Source of the DNA: Adenanthera pavonina | Taxonomy: Eukaryota; Streptophyta; Magnoliopsida; Fabales; Fabaceae | Length of the DNA stretch: 64,000 nucleotides | Direction of reading: 5' to 3' | Assembly (NCBI GenBank): GCA_026686845.1 | Contig: JAIVEN010000008.1 | Coordinates: 36,894,501-36,958,500 of the forward strand | In this document: positions 1 to 11,720 of the stretch, one piece after another | Layout of the letters: the number at the start of each line of letters is the position of its first letter | Numbering within the stretch: the stretch's first letter is position 1 | The notes under the pieces: generated by a model | Seen by the model: the letters and a program-made list of their open reading frames with translations, nothing else | Database searches by the model: none | What the model was told of the DNA's origin: nothing | Program-made: the position numbers and the translations under genes

Positions 1-127
1 TATATAATATTATTTTTATTTAATTATTATGTCACCAGTTCGACTACCGATCTAACTGATTGAATCATAAAAACTGTGACCCAGTAATATTTTTGACTCA
101 ATATCCAATCCAATTTTTAAAACAATA
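1..127. mobile_element. hAT-like element, right end only (truncated by window edge)
   Basis: The first ~127 bases closely resemble the last ~125 bases of the complete hAT-like element at 54017-56108. Both share an AT-rich run ending in ATTATGTCA, then a TTGAATCAT motif, a GTGACCC/TGATCCC motif, and an end of the type TTTTAAAACAATA (TTTTAAACATTG in the complete copy). The body lies outside the window, so its length and target duplication cannot be judged. Seen: two related ends. Inferred: same transposon family. Confidence 0.6.
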
Positions 128-1692
128 GTGAAAAGTCTAATTCGTTTTTTTGTTCATGCAGCAACGGATTGAAAAAATAAGCATTGCGTGTTTTCATGTA
201 TAAGAATTAGTTACATTCATACAATTTAAAATTTTATGCCACAACATATATTTAATTATAAAAATCATAAATATATATATGTTATAAAATTAGTGCGCTT
301 TCATCTTCCAAATGATAAATTATTATTTAGTAGCATCGTGTCTTTCATGCATCGAGCCTTTTTCTATAAGTTTTGTTTATTTCAATTTGGAAGAACATTA
401 AGAAAGAAACAGCACCTATGAAGTTTTGTCACTATATATTACAATTTGTTTACTAAGTTTTGTCACTATATAAGACCGTTGTAATCATCAAATGAGAGAT
501 TATGGCGTGGAAGATATGAATATATTATGTTTCCTACTTCTTTACGTCTAATATTTGTTATTAAAAATAATTTATAATATCAATATATATATAACTCTTA
601 GAAGCCAAGCCATTAACAATGGATCTCTTTTCACAAATGTTTTGATTTTAATTTCCCTGCAAAACACGACACCCATCTCTAATTATATATAGTTTGTAGT
701 TGTGTAAAAACAAAAATTTAGAGAAATGTATATTTAATTTGTGATTTGTGATAGATATTTCCTTTCCAACTCCAATTACATGATAGTATAGCTTTAAAAT
801 GATAAGTTAGTAATACTGTACAAAATTAATGTTACGTAGAATATCAAAAGTATAGTTTTTTTTTATATAATTTTTTTCTTTTTATGTGAAGCCATTTACT
901 ATGTGGTGGCTACATGGAATATCGAATGTATAATTTTTTTTCTTTTTATATGGAGCCATTTACTATCTGGTAGCTACATTGAAATATCAAAAGTACAGTT
1001 ATAATGTAATTGTAACTTTTTATTTGTTATAAAAATATAAAATATTTATATGTAAAATATATTTGCGTCCAAGACAACCGCGTCAGTTAAACCAGCGTTT
1101 GGTGTTACATTTATACATTATTTTAATAATATAAATATAAGGAAAACATGGCCCATATCTACTTTGGTAGTGATGAACAAATAAGAGAGCCAATAATATT
1201 CTGCCACGTAATTGAAGTCCTTTTATTTTACCTCATCTTGGACCCACCATTCGAAGAGCAGCCAATCTCGAATACTTCACTGAGGTGGGATCGGGATCCC
1301 CCACCAACGACTAGCCCGGAGCCGCACCTTCCCAAAATCGGGATAAGCTTCCGTTTGATTCCCGGGAAAATCTAATTGGAAATGATAAAAAAAGAAAAAA
1401 AAGCGATAGCTTCATGGCCACTTTCCCGTTCCCTGAAGCCATTACGGATCTTTCGCCAATAATTACATAACGGTGATGTCAATTGTATTCTGTAGAACAG
1501 AAAAACCGTTTCCTCAGCTCAGCAAGCAGGCACTGTTACTTTTCGATATTAGCCCAAGGAGAAGTGAGACTTTTTATATCCAAACATCTACGAACTTCTA
1601 AAAATGAGAAAATGTGAAAACTGACGATCTTCTTGAGAATTTTGGATTGTTGCTCGTAGAAAAGTGGAATAAAGTAATTACTATTATTGAGA
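128..1692. other. AT-rich region upstream of PDAT1 with two short tandem repeats
   Basis: No gene is recognised. Two short direct repeats are visible. AAGTTTTGTCACTATATA occurs at 421 and 454. A block containing GCCATTTACTAT occurs at 891 and 955, with the flanking ATATC-AAAAGTATA/TACAG segments repeated around 838-1000, roughly 64-75 bp apart. The last ~300 bases are less AT-rich and are probably the promoter and 5' UTR of the acyltransferase gene; no transcription start can be fixed. Confidence 0.5.
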
Positions 1693-4600
1693 ATGTCTTT
1701 AATTCGACGGAGAAAAGGCCGAGAAGCAGATAAGACTTCGAGTTCGGAGTCGAAGATTCAGAGCGAAAGGAAGGAAGAAGAACAAGATGATCCGAAGACG
1801 GTAGCGGCGAAGAAGAACAAGAAAGCGGAGAAGAAGAAGCGCAAGTGGTCATGTGTGGATAATTGTTGTTGGTTCATCGGTTACATTTGTTCTGTATGGT
1901 GGTTGTTGCTGTTTCTGTACAATGCTTTGCCATCTTCGTTTCCTCAGTATGTGACGGAGGTGATTACCGGCCCGTTGCCCGACCCACCTGGTCTAAAACT
2001 GAAGAAAGAAGGGCTGATGGCGAAGCATCCGGTGGTCTTCGTGCCGGGGATTGTTACCGGTGGGCTCGAGCTTTGGGAGGGCCGCCAGTGTGCTGACGGC
2101 TTGTTCCGAAAACGATTGTGGGGTGGCACGTTTGGAGAAGTCTACAAAAGGTATGAAGAATTTGCTGGTTTAGTGTAATAGCTTAATTTGATGTTTCAGT
2201 GTCCTTTTGCTTCTAGCGGGTTTATGAAGCTTTCTTCGGGCTTTCTCTGGGATAAGGATAAATATTGTCTCTTCCTACCATGAACTAACATCTTTGGATT
2301 GGTTTGTGATGTCTTTTATTTATCAAATTGGTTGATGCTGCTAGTCTATTTGTGTTAGTTATGAGGATGATAAATGGTAATGACGTGTTCAAAACATACT
2401 TTCTTATCGGTCTTGATTGTAAAACCATATCTAAGTCTGATGATGCTTGTGGGCAAGCCATGTGTCAATAAACTTATGGCTTAAATTTCAGATTAGTGGG
2501 TTTGTTAACAAGTTACCAATATTGGTAAACCCTGTATGAGAAATTGATCTCAAGAGATACTTCCCATATATGGTATCGTAGGTTGATGTTGAAGAGTGCC
2601 TGAGGTGATTAAAAGAGTTTGCTTTCAGAAAGTCTTGTCTTACCAAATAACGTACTATCATAGCGTTATTTTCCTGTAAAGCTTTTGACTATGATCAAGA
2701 GATGTTTTCATGCCCTGAAGCTGCTTTCTTTTTTTTTAACACCCTGAAGCTGCTTTCTTTAAAATTCTTATTTATTAAGTTGCCAGCTCAGACTTCAATT
2801 GCGAGGCATAAACATCCATTATGAAAGACAAAATATTTAATGTCATTTTAGAGCCCACTTTAGATGCTTGGATTTACTCAAAAGTGCTTCAAGCGTAGAC
2901 AGCAAGTTCTGGTTTAAAAGATTTTAAGTTGCTATTCCAACTCATTTCTTAGGAGGAAGGGTTGCTCAGCTGTATAGTGTTAGAGAAAATGCTTTTGATT
3001 GACATTTCTGCAATCTTTCAAATGATTTATTGCTGAGTAATTGTTACTTGACCTTTTACTTCCTTCATATGTGAACAACATACATTTAGGATGTCATCAA
3101 TGTAATAGTAATACCCAGCTAAAAGTATCAAATTTGTAAGTTTAATAAAAGCCTTTTTTATAAATCATTAAAAGGTAACTTTTAAATGGCAATTCTTTTT
3201 TTTTTTTTCCTTTTTTAGAGAAGTACAGCTTATGATTCAGATAAGGCATAAATATGACTTCGTTCACTACAACAAAATACCTCAAAAAGAGAGAAAATGT
3301 TTGATCCTTTAGATTAGGGGTATAGGCATCAGTCTTACTAGATGTTTGTTAAAAATGTTCTTTGTGTTGATTACGGGAGAAAAATGTTCCTGTGCTGGTT
3401 TCTTTATGATTTCACTGCCTGTTTTTGTAGGCTTTGTTCTTTTAACTTGCAATTTTTAGCTTACTTCTCATACTAGAATCGGATTATTACCAAGACGGGG
3501 GGTAAGGATTCACGTCTTGTTTTTTCTGGATCTTATGCAGACCTTCATGCTGGGCAGAGCACATGTCACTGGACAATGAGACAGGATTAGATCCACCTGG
3601 CATTAGAGTCAGGTCTGTCTCTGGACTTGTAGCTGCTGATTACTTTGCTCCAGGATATTTCGTTTGGGCTGTTCTAATTGCTAACTTGGCTCGCATTGGT
3701 TATGAAGAAAAAACCATGGACATGGCTGCATATGATTGGAGGATATCATTTCAGAACACTGAGGTATTTCTTAGAATATAGCTCACTAGAGTTATACCGT
3801 CCCTAAAGATGTTCATTGTTTATGAACTTTTTGCCTTTAATTTCAGTCAAGGCAATGTTGTTCCCGTAATTATCAAATGATAGAAATCAACCTCAGTAAT
3901 TAGAGTGATAATAGGTAACTTCTGATAAGTTCCAAAGATATAGTTAAAATTGGCTCTAATTACTTTTATTTCCAAATAATTAGAGGGAAGATTGTTCTTG
4001 TTGAGAGAAGAGAGGCAGTAAATTCCTGTAGCAAGGAAACTGGAGGAGCAGGGTGACTCTAATTGAAACTACATGAATAATTGTTCTAAGGTGCAAACTA
4101 GATGAATTAAGTGCCATAGAGCCTATTCTTTTTATGACAATAGCCAATTCTTAATCCTTCAAAAAATTAAACTGATCAGGTGCGGGATCAAACACTAAGT
4201 CGGATAAAAAGCAACATAGAACTTATGGTTGCTACTAACGAAGGCAACAAGGCCATTATCATTCCACATTCAATGGGTGTGCTGTACTTTCTTCATTTTA
4301 TGAAGTGGGTTGAAGCACCTGCTCCAATGGGTGGTGGAGGTGGACCAGATTGGTGTGCCAGACATATAAAGGCAGTGATGAACATTGGTGGACCATTTTT
4401 GGGTGTTCCAAAGTCCGTGGCTGGGCTTTTCTCGGCTGAAGCCAAGGATATTGCTGTTGCCAGGTTTATCAACTTAACTATCACTTAGTAGCATGTTGGT
4501 CATGACTTAATGAATTTAGCCTGGTTTCTAACAGTGCTATACTCTGGCAACGTAACATTTTGTTTTCCTTGAAGAAAATTATAATCTCTTAGAAAGTTTG

Positions 4601-7464
4601 AATCATTGTGGATTGATTTACTATTGTCAATATATAATATATAATTTATAGTAAATTGCACTATTCATTAGCCATAAATATGACTCACCTCAAATCCCGT
4701 TCAATGTATAGAAAAACTTAGCTAGTTACTAGTTAATAACAGATATAGTTCAAGGGAACTTACTGAGATAATTTTATTGTCACAATACATCATACCACGT
4801 GGGAGTTTCATTCAAGTTTTATTTATTTGTTCATTTTTCAAGGGGGTTCACAATTTTCTTCAATTTTATCCTTAGTGATATACTTTTTTGTGTTTTTGTC
4901 AACTACCCAGTATCCTGATTAAATACATTTCTTTCTTCTTTAACTGTACAGGGCAATTGCACCAGGTTTCTTAGATAATGATCTGTTTCGCTTTCAAACC
5001 TTGCAACATGTAATGAAGATGACCCGCACTTGGGACTCAACAATGTCAATGATACCAAGGGGTGGAGACACTATATGGGGTAGTCTTGACTGGTCTCCAG
5101 AGGAAGGCTATCTTCCTAGCAAGAGAAGGCAAAAAGATGCCGAAACTCAATCGACAAGCCAAAACATGAATAACTCTACCATTTTGCAATCAAAACCTGT
5201 CAACTATGGACGGATTATATCATTTGGCAAGGATGTGGCAGAGGCACCTTCTTCTGAGATAGAGAGGATTGACTTTCAGGTAAGGCTACATGTTATATTA
5301 CAGAAGAAAGTTCCTTCACATTATAACAAACACCTAAAGAACTTTACCTAAGTCTTGTCCTATGCTATAGCCAAAAATTGCTAAAGAAATTTTGTATTAC
5401 AAAAAAGGTTTTCTGAGCCATTATGTCAATATTCCATACTCCTTTTAGGAGTTATCTTCCCATTTTTTGATTGAGAAAGTAGCACCCATCTTGGACTAAG
5501 ATTTAACTGGTTTTGTCATGGTATATTGTCATATGTCGATGGGGTGGCTATCACTGTATCACCATGTAAATACCCTTGCCCGTAGAGACCCGGTACTGGT
5601 CTTACTTTTCTCAATATAACTAACTATTTGTTTGGATACAACTAAAAAGGTGGACCGAGGGCAGTCACCTTTTTATTCATCTTACTCTGCACAATCAAGC
5701 GCAATAATCCAAATTTCTCTTTCTATCCTTCATAATCTTCTTTTCCACGTGAACCAAAGAATGATCTTCACCTTGTCTATAGAAATTAAGTGAATGCATA
5801 GTCTTGTATGCTTACTGCTTTGTCTACCAGTTGTCTTGAATCTGTTCAATCTATTTCGATTATTGCTGACTATAAGTTTTAATTATTTTAAAGGGTGCCA
5901 TTAAGGGTCACAATGTAGCAAATACCACCTGCCGTGATGTATGGACTGAATATCATGACATGGGGATTGAGGGAGTCAGAGCTGTTGCTGAGTATAAAAC
6001 TTACACTGCTGGCTCTATTGTAGAGCTGCTTCATTTTGTTGCTCCAAAAATGATGGCTCGTGGTAGTGCTCATTTCTCTTATGGAATTGCTGACAATTTG
6101 GATGATCCTAAATATGAACACTACAAATATTGGTCAAACCCCTTGGAGACAAAGTGAGAATTTTTGCTTCGTTACTCTTAATTTTCTTGTTTCTTGGAGC
6201 TATGCTTCTTATACACTGCTGAATTTGGTTTTCTGGTTGTAGTGCTCATGAAGCTCCTTCCATAGCATGCTCATGATATACTTAAAATAGTGAACTTATT
6301 GCTATGTATAACTATCTATTCAACAGTGCTTACTATGGTTATTGCAGATTTCATTTTCAATACATGCTAATGGGATTCTCTTAAGAGCTGCTTTTCTAGT
6401 GATATTTTAAAGAAACGTTTTCCCAACCTTTGCCTTCCACTGTTTATCCGAATGCAAGGTCAAGAAATATGCTTTAGTTGATTTGTTAGGCTTGAAATCC
6501 TCTGTATTTTATCTTATAAGAAAAATACTGTGTTTAGTCAATATGGGTTGACTTAACTGGTTGAATGGACCTAGGCTAGAGCTTCTACTCTTCACAAGAT
6601 TCAAATGCACCCTTCGACTGATAATCTAGTTTAGGAATCAAGTCTCCCTAGGGAGATAACCTCACACATAGAGATTAGTTAAGTAACCTCCTTTAAAGAG
6701 ATAATTATTGGAGGTAATTCTGAGCTAGGCCTTGTTGCTACTGGAGATCCTTGGCATGCCTTTCTCACCTAATTGGTAGTCTTGGAGTAACCTGTCTCTA
6801 CTGCCATTTCTTTCACAAAAAATGCTCATGGTGCACTCGGGGGGTCAAAATGGGTACTTCAGGAGGTTGTTGCTGTTAACATTTCACTGCATAAAGTAAT
6901 AGATTTTTTTTGGTTGCATAGTTTGTATTCATTAAATTGCTGTCTTTTCCTGTTCTGATGTCTCAAACTAATTGTTGCAGATTACCAAATGCTCCTGATA
7001 TGGAAATCTTTTCTTTGTATGGGGTTGGCATACCAACTGAAAGAGCTTATGTTTACAAGTTATCTTCCTCTCCTGAGTGCCACATTCCTTTTGCAATCGA
7101 TACTTCAGCAGATGGTGATGATGCGGATAGCTGTCTGAAGGATGGAGTGTATACAGTTGAAGGGGATGAGACAGTGCCTGCTTTAAGTGCAGGTTTCATG
7201 TGTGCTAAAGGTTGGCGTCGGAAAACCAGATTCAATCCTCATGGAATTCGTACTTACATTAGGGAATATGATCATTCTCCTCCTGCCAACCTGCTTGAAG
7301 GCCGAGGCACACAGAGTGCTGCTCATGTTGACATTATGGGAAATTTTGCTTTGATTGAGGATATTATTAGAGTGGCTGCTGGGGCTTCCGGAGAGGATCT
7401 GGGAGGTGATCAGGTATATTCAGACATCTTTAAATGGTCTGAAAAAATTCAGTTACCTCTGTGA
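1693..7464 (+). CDS. PDAT1: Phospholipid:diacylglycerol acyltransferase (PDAT1 type)
   Basis: Moves an acyl group from phospholipid to diacylglycerol to make triacylglycerol in the ER, independently of acyl-CoA. Exons: 1693-2150, 3541-3763, 4180-4463, 4952-5279, 5894-6153, 6981-7464. All junctions are GT-AG and phases agree, giving 678 residues (Arabidopsis PDAT1 is 671). The start is ATG 1693, reading MSLIRRRKGRE. Residues 1-52 are a Lys/Glu-rich cytosolic tail. One membrane helix spans about 59-77 (WFIGYICSVWWLLLFLYNA). The lumenal LCAT-like alpha/beta hydrolase follows, with nucleophile Ser258 in PHSMG, Asp580 in GDETVP and His633 in AAHVDIMGN; this triad assignment follows the known family. 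Other conserved blocks are ITGPLPDPPG, QCADGLFRKRLWGG and SPPANLLEGRGTQS. No disabling change is seen, so the gene looks functional. The paralogue PDAT2 is the only close alternative. Confidence 0.96.
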
Positions 7465-9572
7465 ATGAAACAATTATGCATTATCTACTCCAAAAGCCCA
7501 AAAGGACTTGCTTGATCATGTACAAAGCTGTGCGATATGCAAGGGCTATATTAAAAATCTTGTGTGAGATCTCTTCAACAAAACACTATTTCCAAATTCC
7601 AAGCACAAAGAAGAATATTGTAGTACAAATTCTATGAATATATGTAACATGATCACCCGCGTGTGGCACGAGCACAAAACTAGTTTGATTCCAAAAATGA
7701 GGCCAGCAGCATCCAGATTGTGAAATTTCTGTTTCTGCTGCCTATTTTTGTTGTAATGAAAAGAAAAGGGGGCAAAATAATGAGGGGGAAAAAGGAAAGA
7801 CATTGAACAGTCAAATTATTCAATTCATTGGAACTTTCTACAGACATGCTAACTAGTTTGTCATGTTGTGAGTTCTATAAAGTGATGACAAATTGTGTCA
7901 GATAACAACGGAATAACTTTTTGTTGCTTGTATCATTTGTGCAACAAATGAGGCTTCTGTTAGAATGTCTGTAGGAGATTCTTGATATGTAATTTTCTGG
8001 TGCTTCTGTTGATTCATGTATATGATGCTGTTTAGGAACTTATATAATTGACAGATTATTTTTAAAAAAAAATTCACGTATGTAGTGATATTTTTATCTT
8101 TTTTCATTACAATTTCATGTTTCGCTTTTAAACTCAATTAAATTTAATCTTCAATTAACTTTGATTGATGCTTAGCAAGTCAAGTAATGATCAGCGTGTT
8201 ACAATTTTGACCAAATTGGTTAGGCAATTGATCAAATAAACCAATTTAAACTAACCGACGAGAACAACAAACGATTGAAAAAAAAAAAAGAAAAATCTAA
8301 TTAAAGGCAAACAAGAATATTAGCATTTCTTAGTCAAGTTAGAATCTATACTTCGTTTTATGAATTGCAGAATAGAGGAGCCACGAGGGATAAATAATAT
8401 CTTTCACATGGTTGCCTGAAAATGTAATTGAAGAAATCAAAGAAAACTGGACCAATTATGTATGAAAAAGAAAGAAGATAGAAGAATAAATTATATTTAC
8501 AACATTGGCTATGAGAAAAAAACACATAAATTTATTTGCCACAGACATGTCGTAGGATTAACAGACAACATGCTAAGTATAATAACATTGTAGGTTTTAC
8601 GTCCTAATACAAACAACAGTCAATTTACAAAGAAGCTTCACTGCTCATTTATAAGAAACGACACAGAAAAAAGTTTTGCTAAACTAATAATATTCAGAGG
8701 AAAGCTTCCTTGCTTCATTTTACAATTTCAGTTAGTAAGGAAAGTCCGAATATTTTCTTATTCATGGCCGACATTGAAACAAAAAATTTGAAGTGGCCGA
8801 AGTATGAAAATGAAGATGGAAGTAGCACCAACTTTAAAGTTTCAATGTATGGTCCTCTTTCTAGGTAAAAAAAATTCCCACTTGAAATGTATCTAAATCT
8901 TTCAAATATTGGTTCCCATCCCAACAATTGAAGACAACAAAAAAAGAAGAAGACTGGAGTCGATTATGCATGAAAATGTAAGGAGGAGATTGAAAAATAC
9001 ATCATTTATAGAGGGTTGGCCCTGAGAAGAAACACCTGAACCTATGTATAACTGGCGTGCCCTGAGATTCACTGTATGCCTCCCCTCAAACAGTTTATTT
9101 AAAAGACTCAAACAGGAGTTTTGCTACAATCAAATTATTCAGAGGACCGCTTTACTGCATCATTTTAAACCTTCAATTGATTAGATGTCATGTGCATGTT
9201 TTTGTGCAAGTACTGCAGCAGAATCAGAAGACAGAAATCCTGCAGAGAAGACAGTCCCCAAAAAATAAGTTAAAAATGAATGTTAGTTAAGCTTTACAAT
9301 AAAAGTGTGAGAAAGAGATCGATACAGATTTAGCGATCATTAACAGGAAGTTTACCTGCCTAAAGTCGTTTCCTTTCATTCTGAGAACAAACATGATATG
9401 GAAGAGAAACAGCAGAAAGTGAATTGGTGCTGAAGAAGGGAAATTAGGTGGTATTGATTTTATGAGCAGAGCCTCCAATCCATCAATAGCATGATGCGTT
9501 GGGTGGAAGATATATATATCCAGCTTGAGTTTCTTCAATGGAGGAGATGATTGTTACTCATCAACATTCTCA
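7465..9572. other. PDAT1 3' UTR and intergenic DNA with a diverged duplication
   Basis: Roughly the first 300-400 bases are likely 3' UTR of PDAT1. From 8440 to 9190 two stretches resemble each other in the same orientation. 8441-8745 and 8950-9190 share an ACTGG-ATTATG-ATGAAAA block, a GAGAA-AAACAC block and TTCAGAGG (8693 and 9138) followed by CATTTTA. They lie just beyond the 3' end of the minus-strand TNL relic, so they may be duplicated remains of its 3' flank. No coding region is recognised. Confidence 0.45.
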
Positions 9573-11720
9573 TTATTCCTCTCCAATCCCATGTGCCGAA
9601 TGAACTTCTGACGTTTCTGAGAAATATATTGGGAACACCCCACATTCTTTTATACCAAATCCCTTCTGGTTAGGGACAAACTTGAAAGTCTGAACACTGA
9701 ATTCAAACTTTACATTAGTGACGAACTGATCATTTCCTCTTGTCCCTTCTATTTGCTTCAATATCTGGTAACAATCCCACGGACTATACCAAAAATAAGC
9801 ATGACCTGAATTCATCAACTCCCTGATTCCCATAGACGGTAAACTTGACCTTCCCACCTCCACAAGATCTGCCAAGCACATTTTACATTGGATGTCAGCC
9901 TCAAACTCTTCCCTTCCGAAGATGATATCAAGAACAACACAGAAGATGAAACCCAATAATTGCGAACATGGAAGAAATTCAACATATATGGAAGCTGATG
10001 CCTCTCTTGTCCGATATCTAAACCACTTTTGCACCCTGCTTCCTGGCAAACAAGATTCACTACTCTTTCTCATAAGGGAACAAATATCATCGCGCAATTC
10101 CATAAGCATCCTACGTTATTGAGTAATGTGCACCCTCTTCAATCAAGTTGAGTGATTGTTCATCCAAATTGATGCAATTCTTGAATGAGATGTATCTACA
10201 ATTTTCTTCCTTCAGCATGGAAGTGAAACTGAAAACTTGCTTCAACGATGTGCAGTTACTAGCATCTAAATATTGAATGAATGGTGGAAGTTTTGGTAAA
10301 GAACGAAGCATCTTGCAATTTCGTAACTCAAGCTTCTCAAACCTGAAAGATGTTGCGTATTGTCAGGGAGTTCAATCATGCTACTACAATTATTTAAACA
10401 TACTCTTCTTAAGGACTGTAGACCATCAAAGAAAATATGCAACTGCCAGCAGTCAACTATGCAGTTTGAAAGGTCAAGCTCTGTAAGTGATCTCAAGCAA
10501 GATAACTTATTTGGAAGGTCTATTAAATTAGACAAATAAAGCTTTTCCAGCTCGCTCGAACGTCCAGTGGACGGCCACAAAAATTTGACTCCTGTATCTG
10601 GTAAATCCAACACTCTTAATTTTTTGGATGAAAGTGAAAAGTGCATGAGAATGAAGCAATTGGCCAAATCAATATCATTAAGCGATCTTAAATGAATCTC
10701 ACTTCGTAGACTCTTCAAGTTCTTGCAGGACTGTAAAATCAACGTAACAAGTGAGTGGAGAGACAAAATAGAAGAATGGACAAGAGGCAAATTCTCACAG
10801 AAGGAGAGATCCACTCGTTCTAGATTTGAGGCTTTGGAGAGACCTGGGAGCTCCATAAACTGGTTGGATCCACTAAGATTTATCTCTTTCAAATTTACAA
10901 GATCCTGTAAAAATTAAGGAAGATAATTCAAATACAAAATTATCAAGTCTAAAATATATGAAAAATTGAAATGCTCATACGTACTTGCACCTCCATCCCA
11001 AAGTTTTTGAACATGGCTGCTGGGCAAGGAAAGCTTAACAAGTTTTGCTGGACAAAAAGTAGTTGGAAGAGATTTCAACGGATATACATGCCACTCCAAA
11101 TACCTTAATTTATTTGGAAGTAACTTGAGTCCTTGTGGAAGATGTACGTGACTTTTTATTTTTGCTAGCTCTGCCACAACACTTGATCTCCCCAGGTTCG
11201 AGATGAAATATAATTTAAGAAATCTTAGATTTGCCATTTTTTCGAAAGTGTCGGCATTCAAATATACATTTTCAATTTGAAACATACTTAACATGATGCC
11301 TTCAACTTTATCCGTTCCCCAAAAAACAAAAACCAAGAATGATAGTAAGTAAATTATATCATACTACCCACCTATTTTTCATTAAGGTATATGTTTATTA
11401 TTGTTAGGAAAGAAAGTTTGTTTCCAAATTTTACCTTATTATTAATCAATAAATCATAGATTTCTTCAGAATACCACAATCGACTGCTTCTTTCCGGTTT
11501 GTTGATAGATCAACATGAATTTGTTACCTGAAAGTGAGAGAATCCCAGCCAGCTAAATTCGCAGCTTCATTGAGAGCTGCTTTCCACCTGGGTACCTTGT
11601 ATTGATGCTTGAGATCTCTCTCATGTTTCTTGAACGCTTGCTCATAAGGCCCGGTCTGATGTCGTACATGGGATGGATCAACTTCATAGAAGACCGGAAT
11701 GACAAGTTGACCATGGTTTG
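9573..11720 (-). pseudogene. TIR-NBS-LRR (TNL) resistance gene relic with NB-ARC deleted
   Basis: Intact TNLs are intracellular immune receptors. The minus strand gives, in order: the end of a TIR domain (11719-11528: VIPVFYEVDPSHVRHQTGPY ... AALNEAANLAGWDS) with a GT donor; only the tail of the NB-ARC exon (about 11500-11435: PERSSRLWYSEEIYDLL); the small LRR exon beginning GTDKVEGI (about 11313 down to about 10987); the main LRR exon (about 10904-10110: DLVNLKEINLSGSN, LPKLPPFIQYLDASNC); and a C-JID domain ending at 9573 (CLPGSRVQKWF). Missing are the TIR N-terminus, the P-loop, Kinase-2, GLPL and MHD. Damage: an extra G near 10995 at WDG-VQ, a frameshift near 10350, a TAG and a further frameshift near 10090-10105, and no AG acceptor before GTDKVEGI. 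Not functional as a receptor. Confidence 0.9.
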
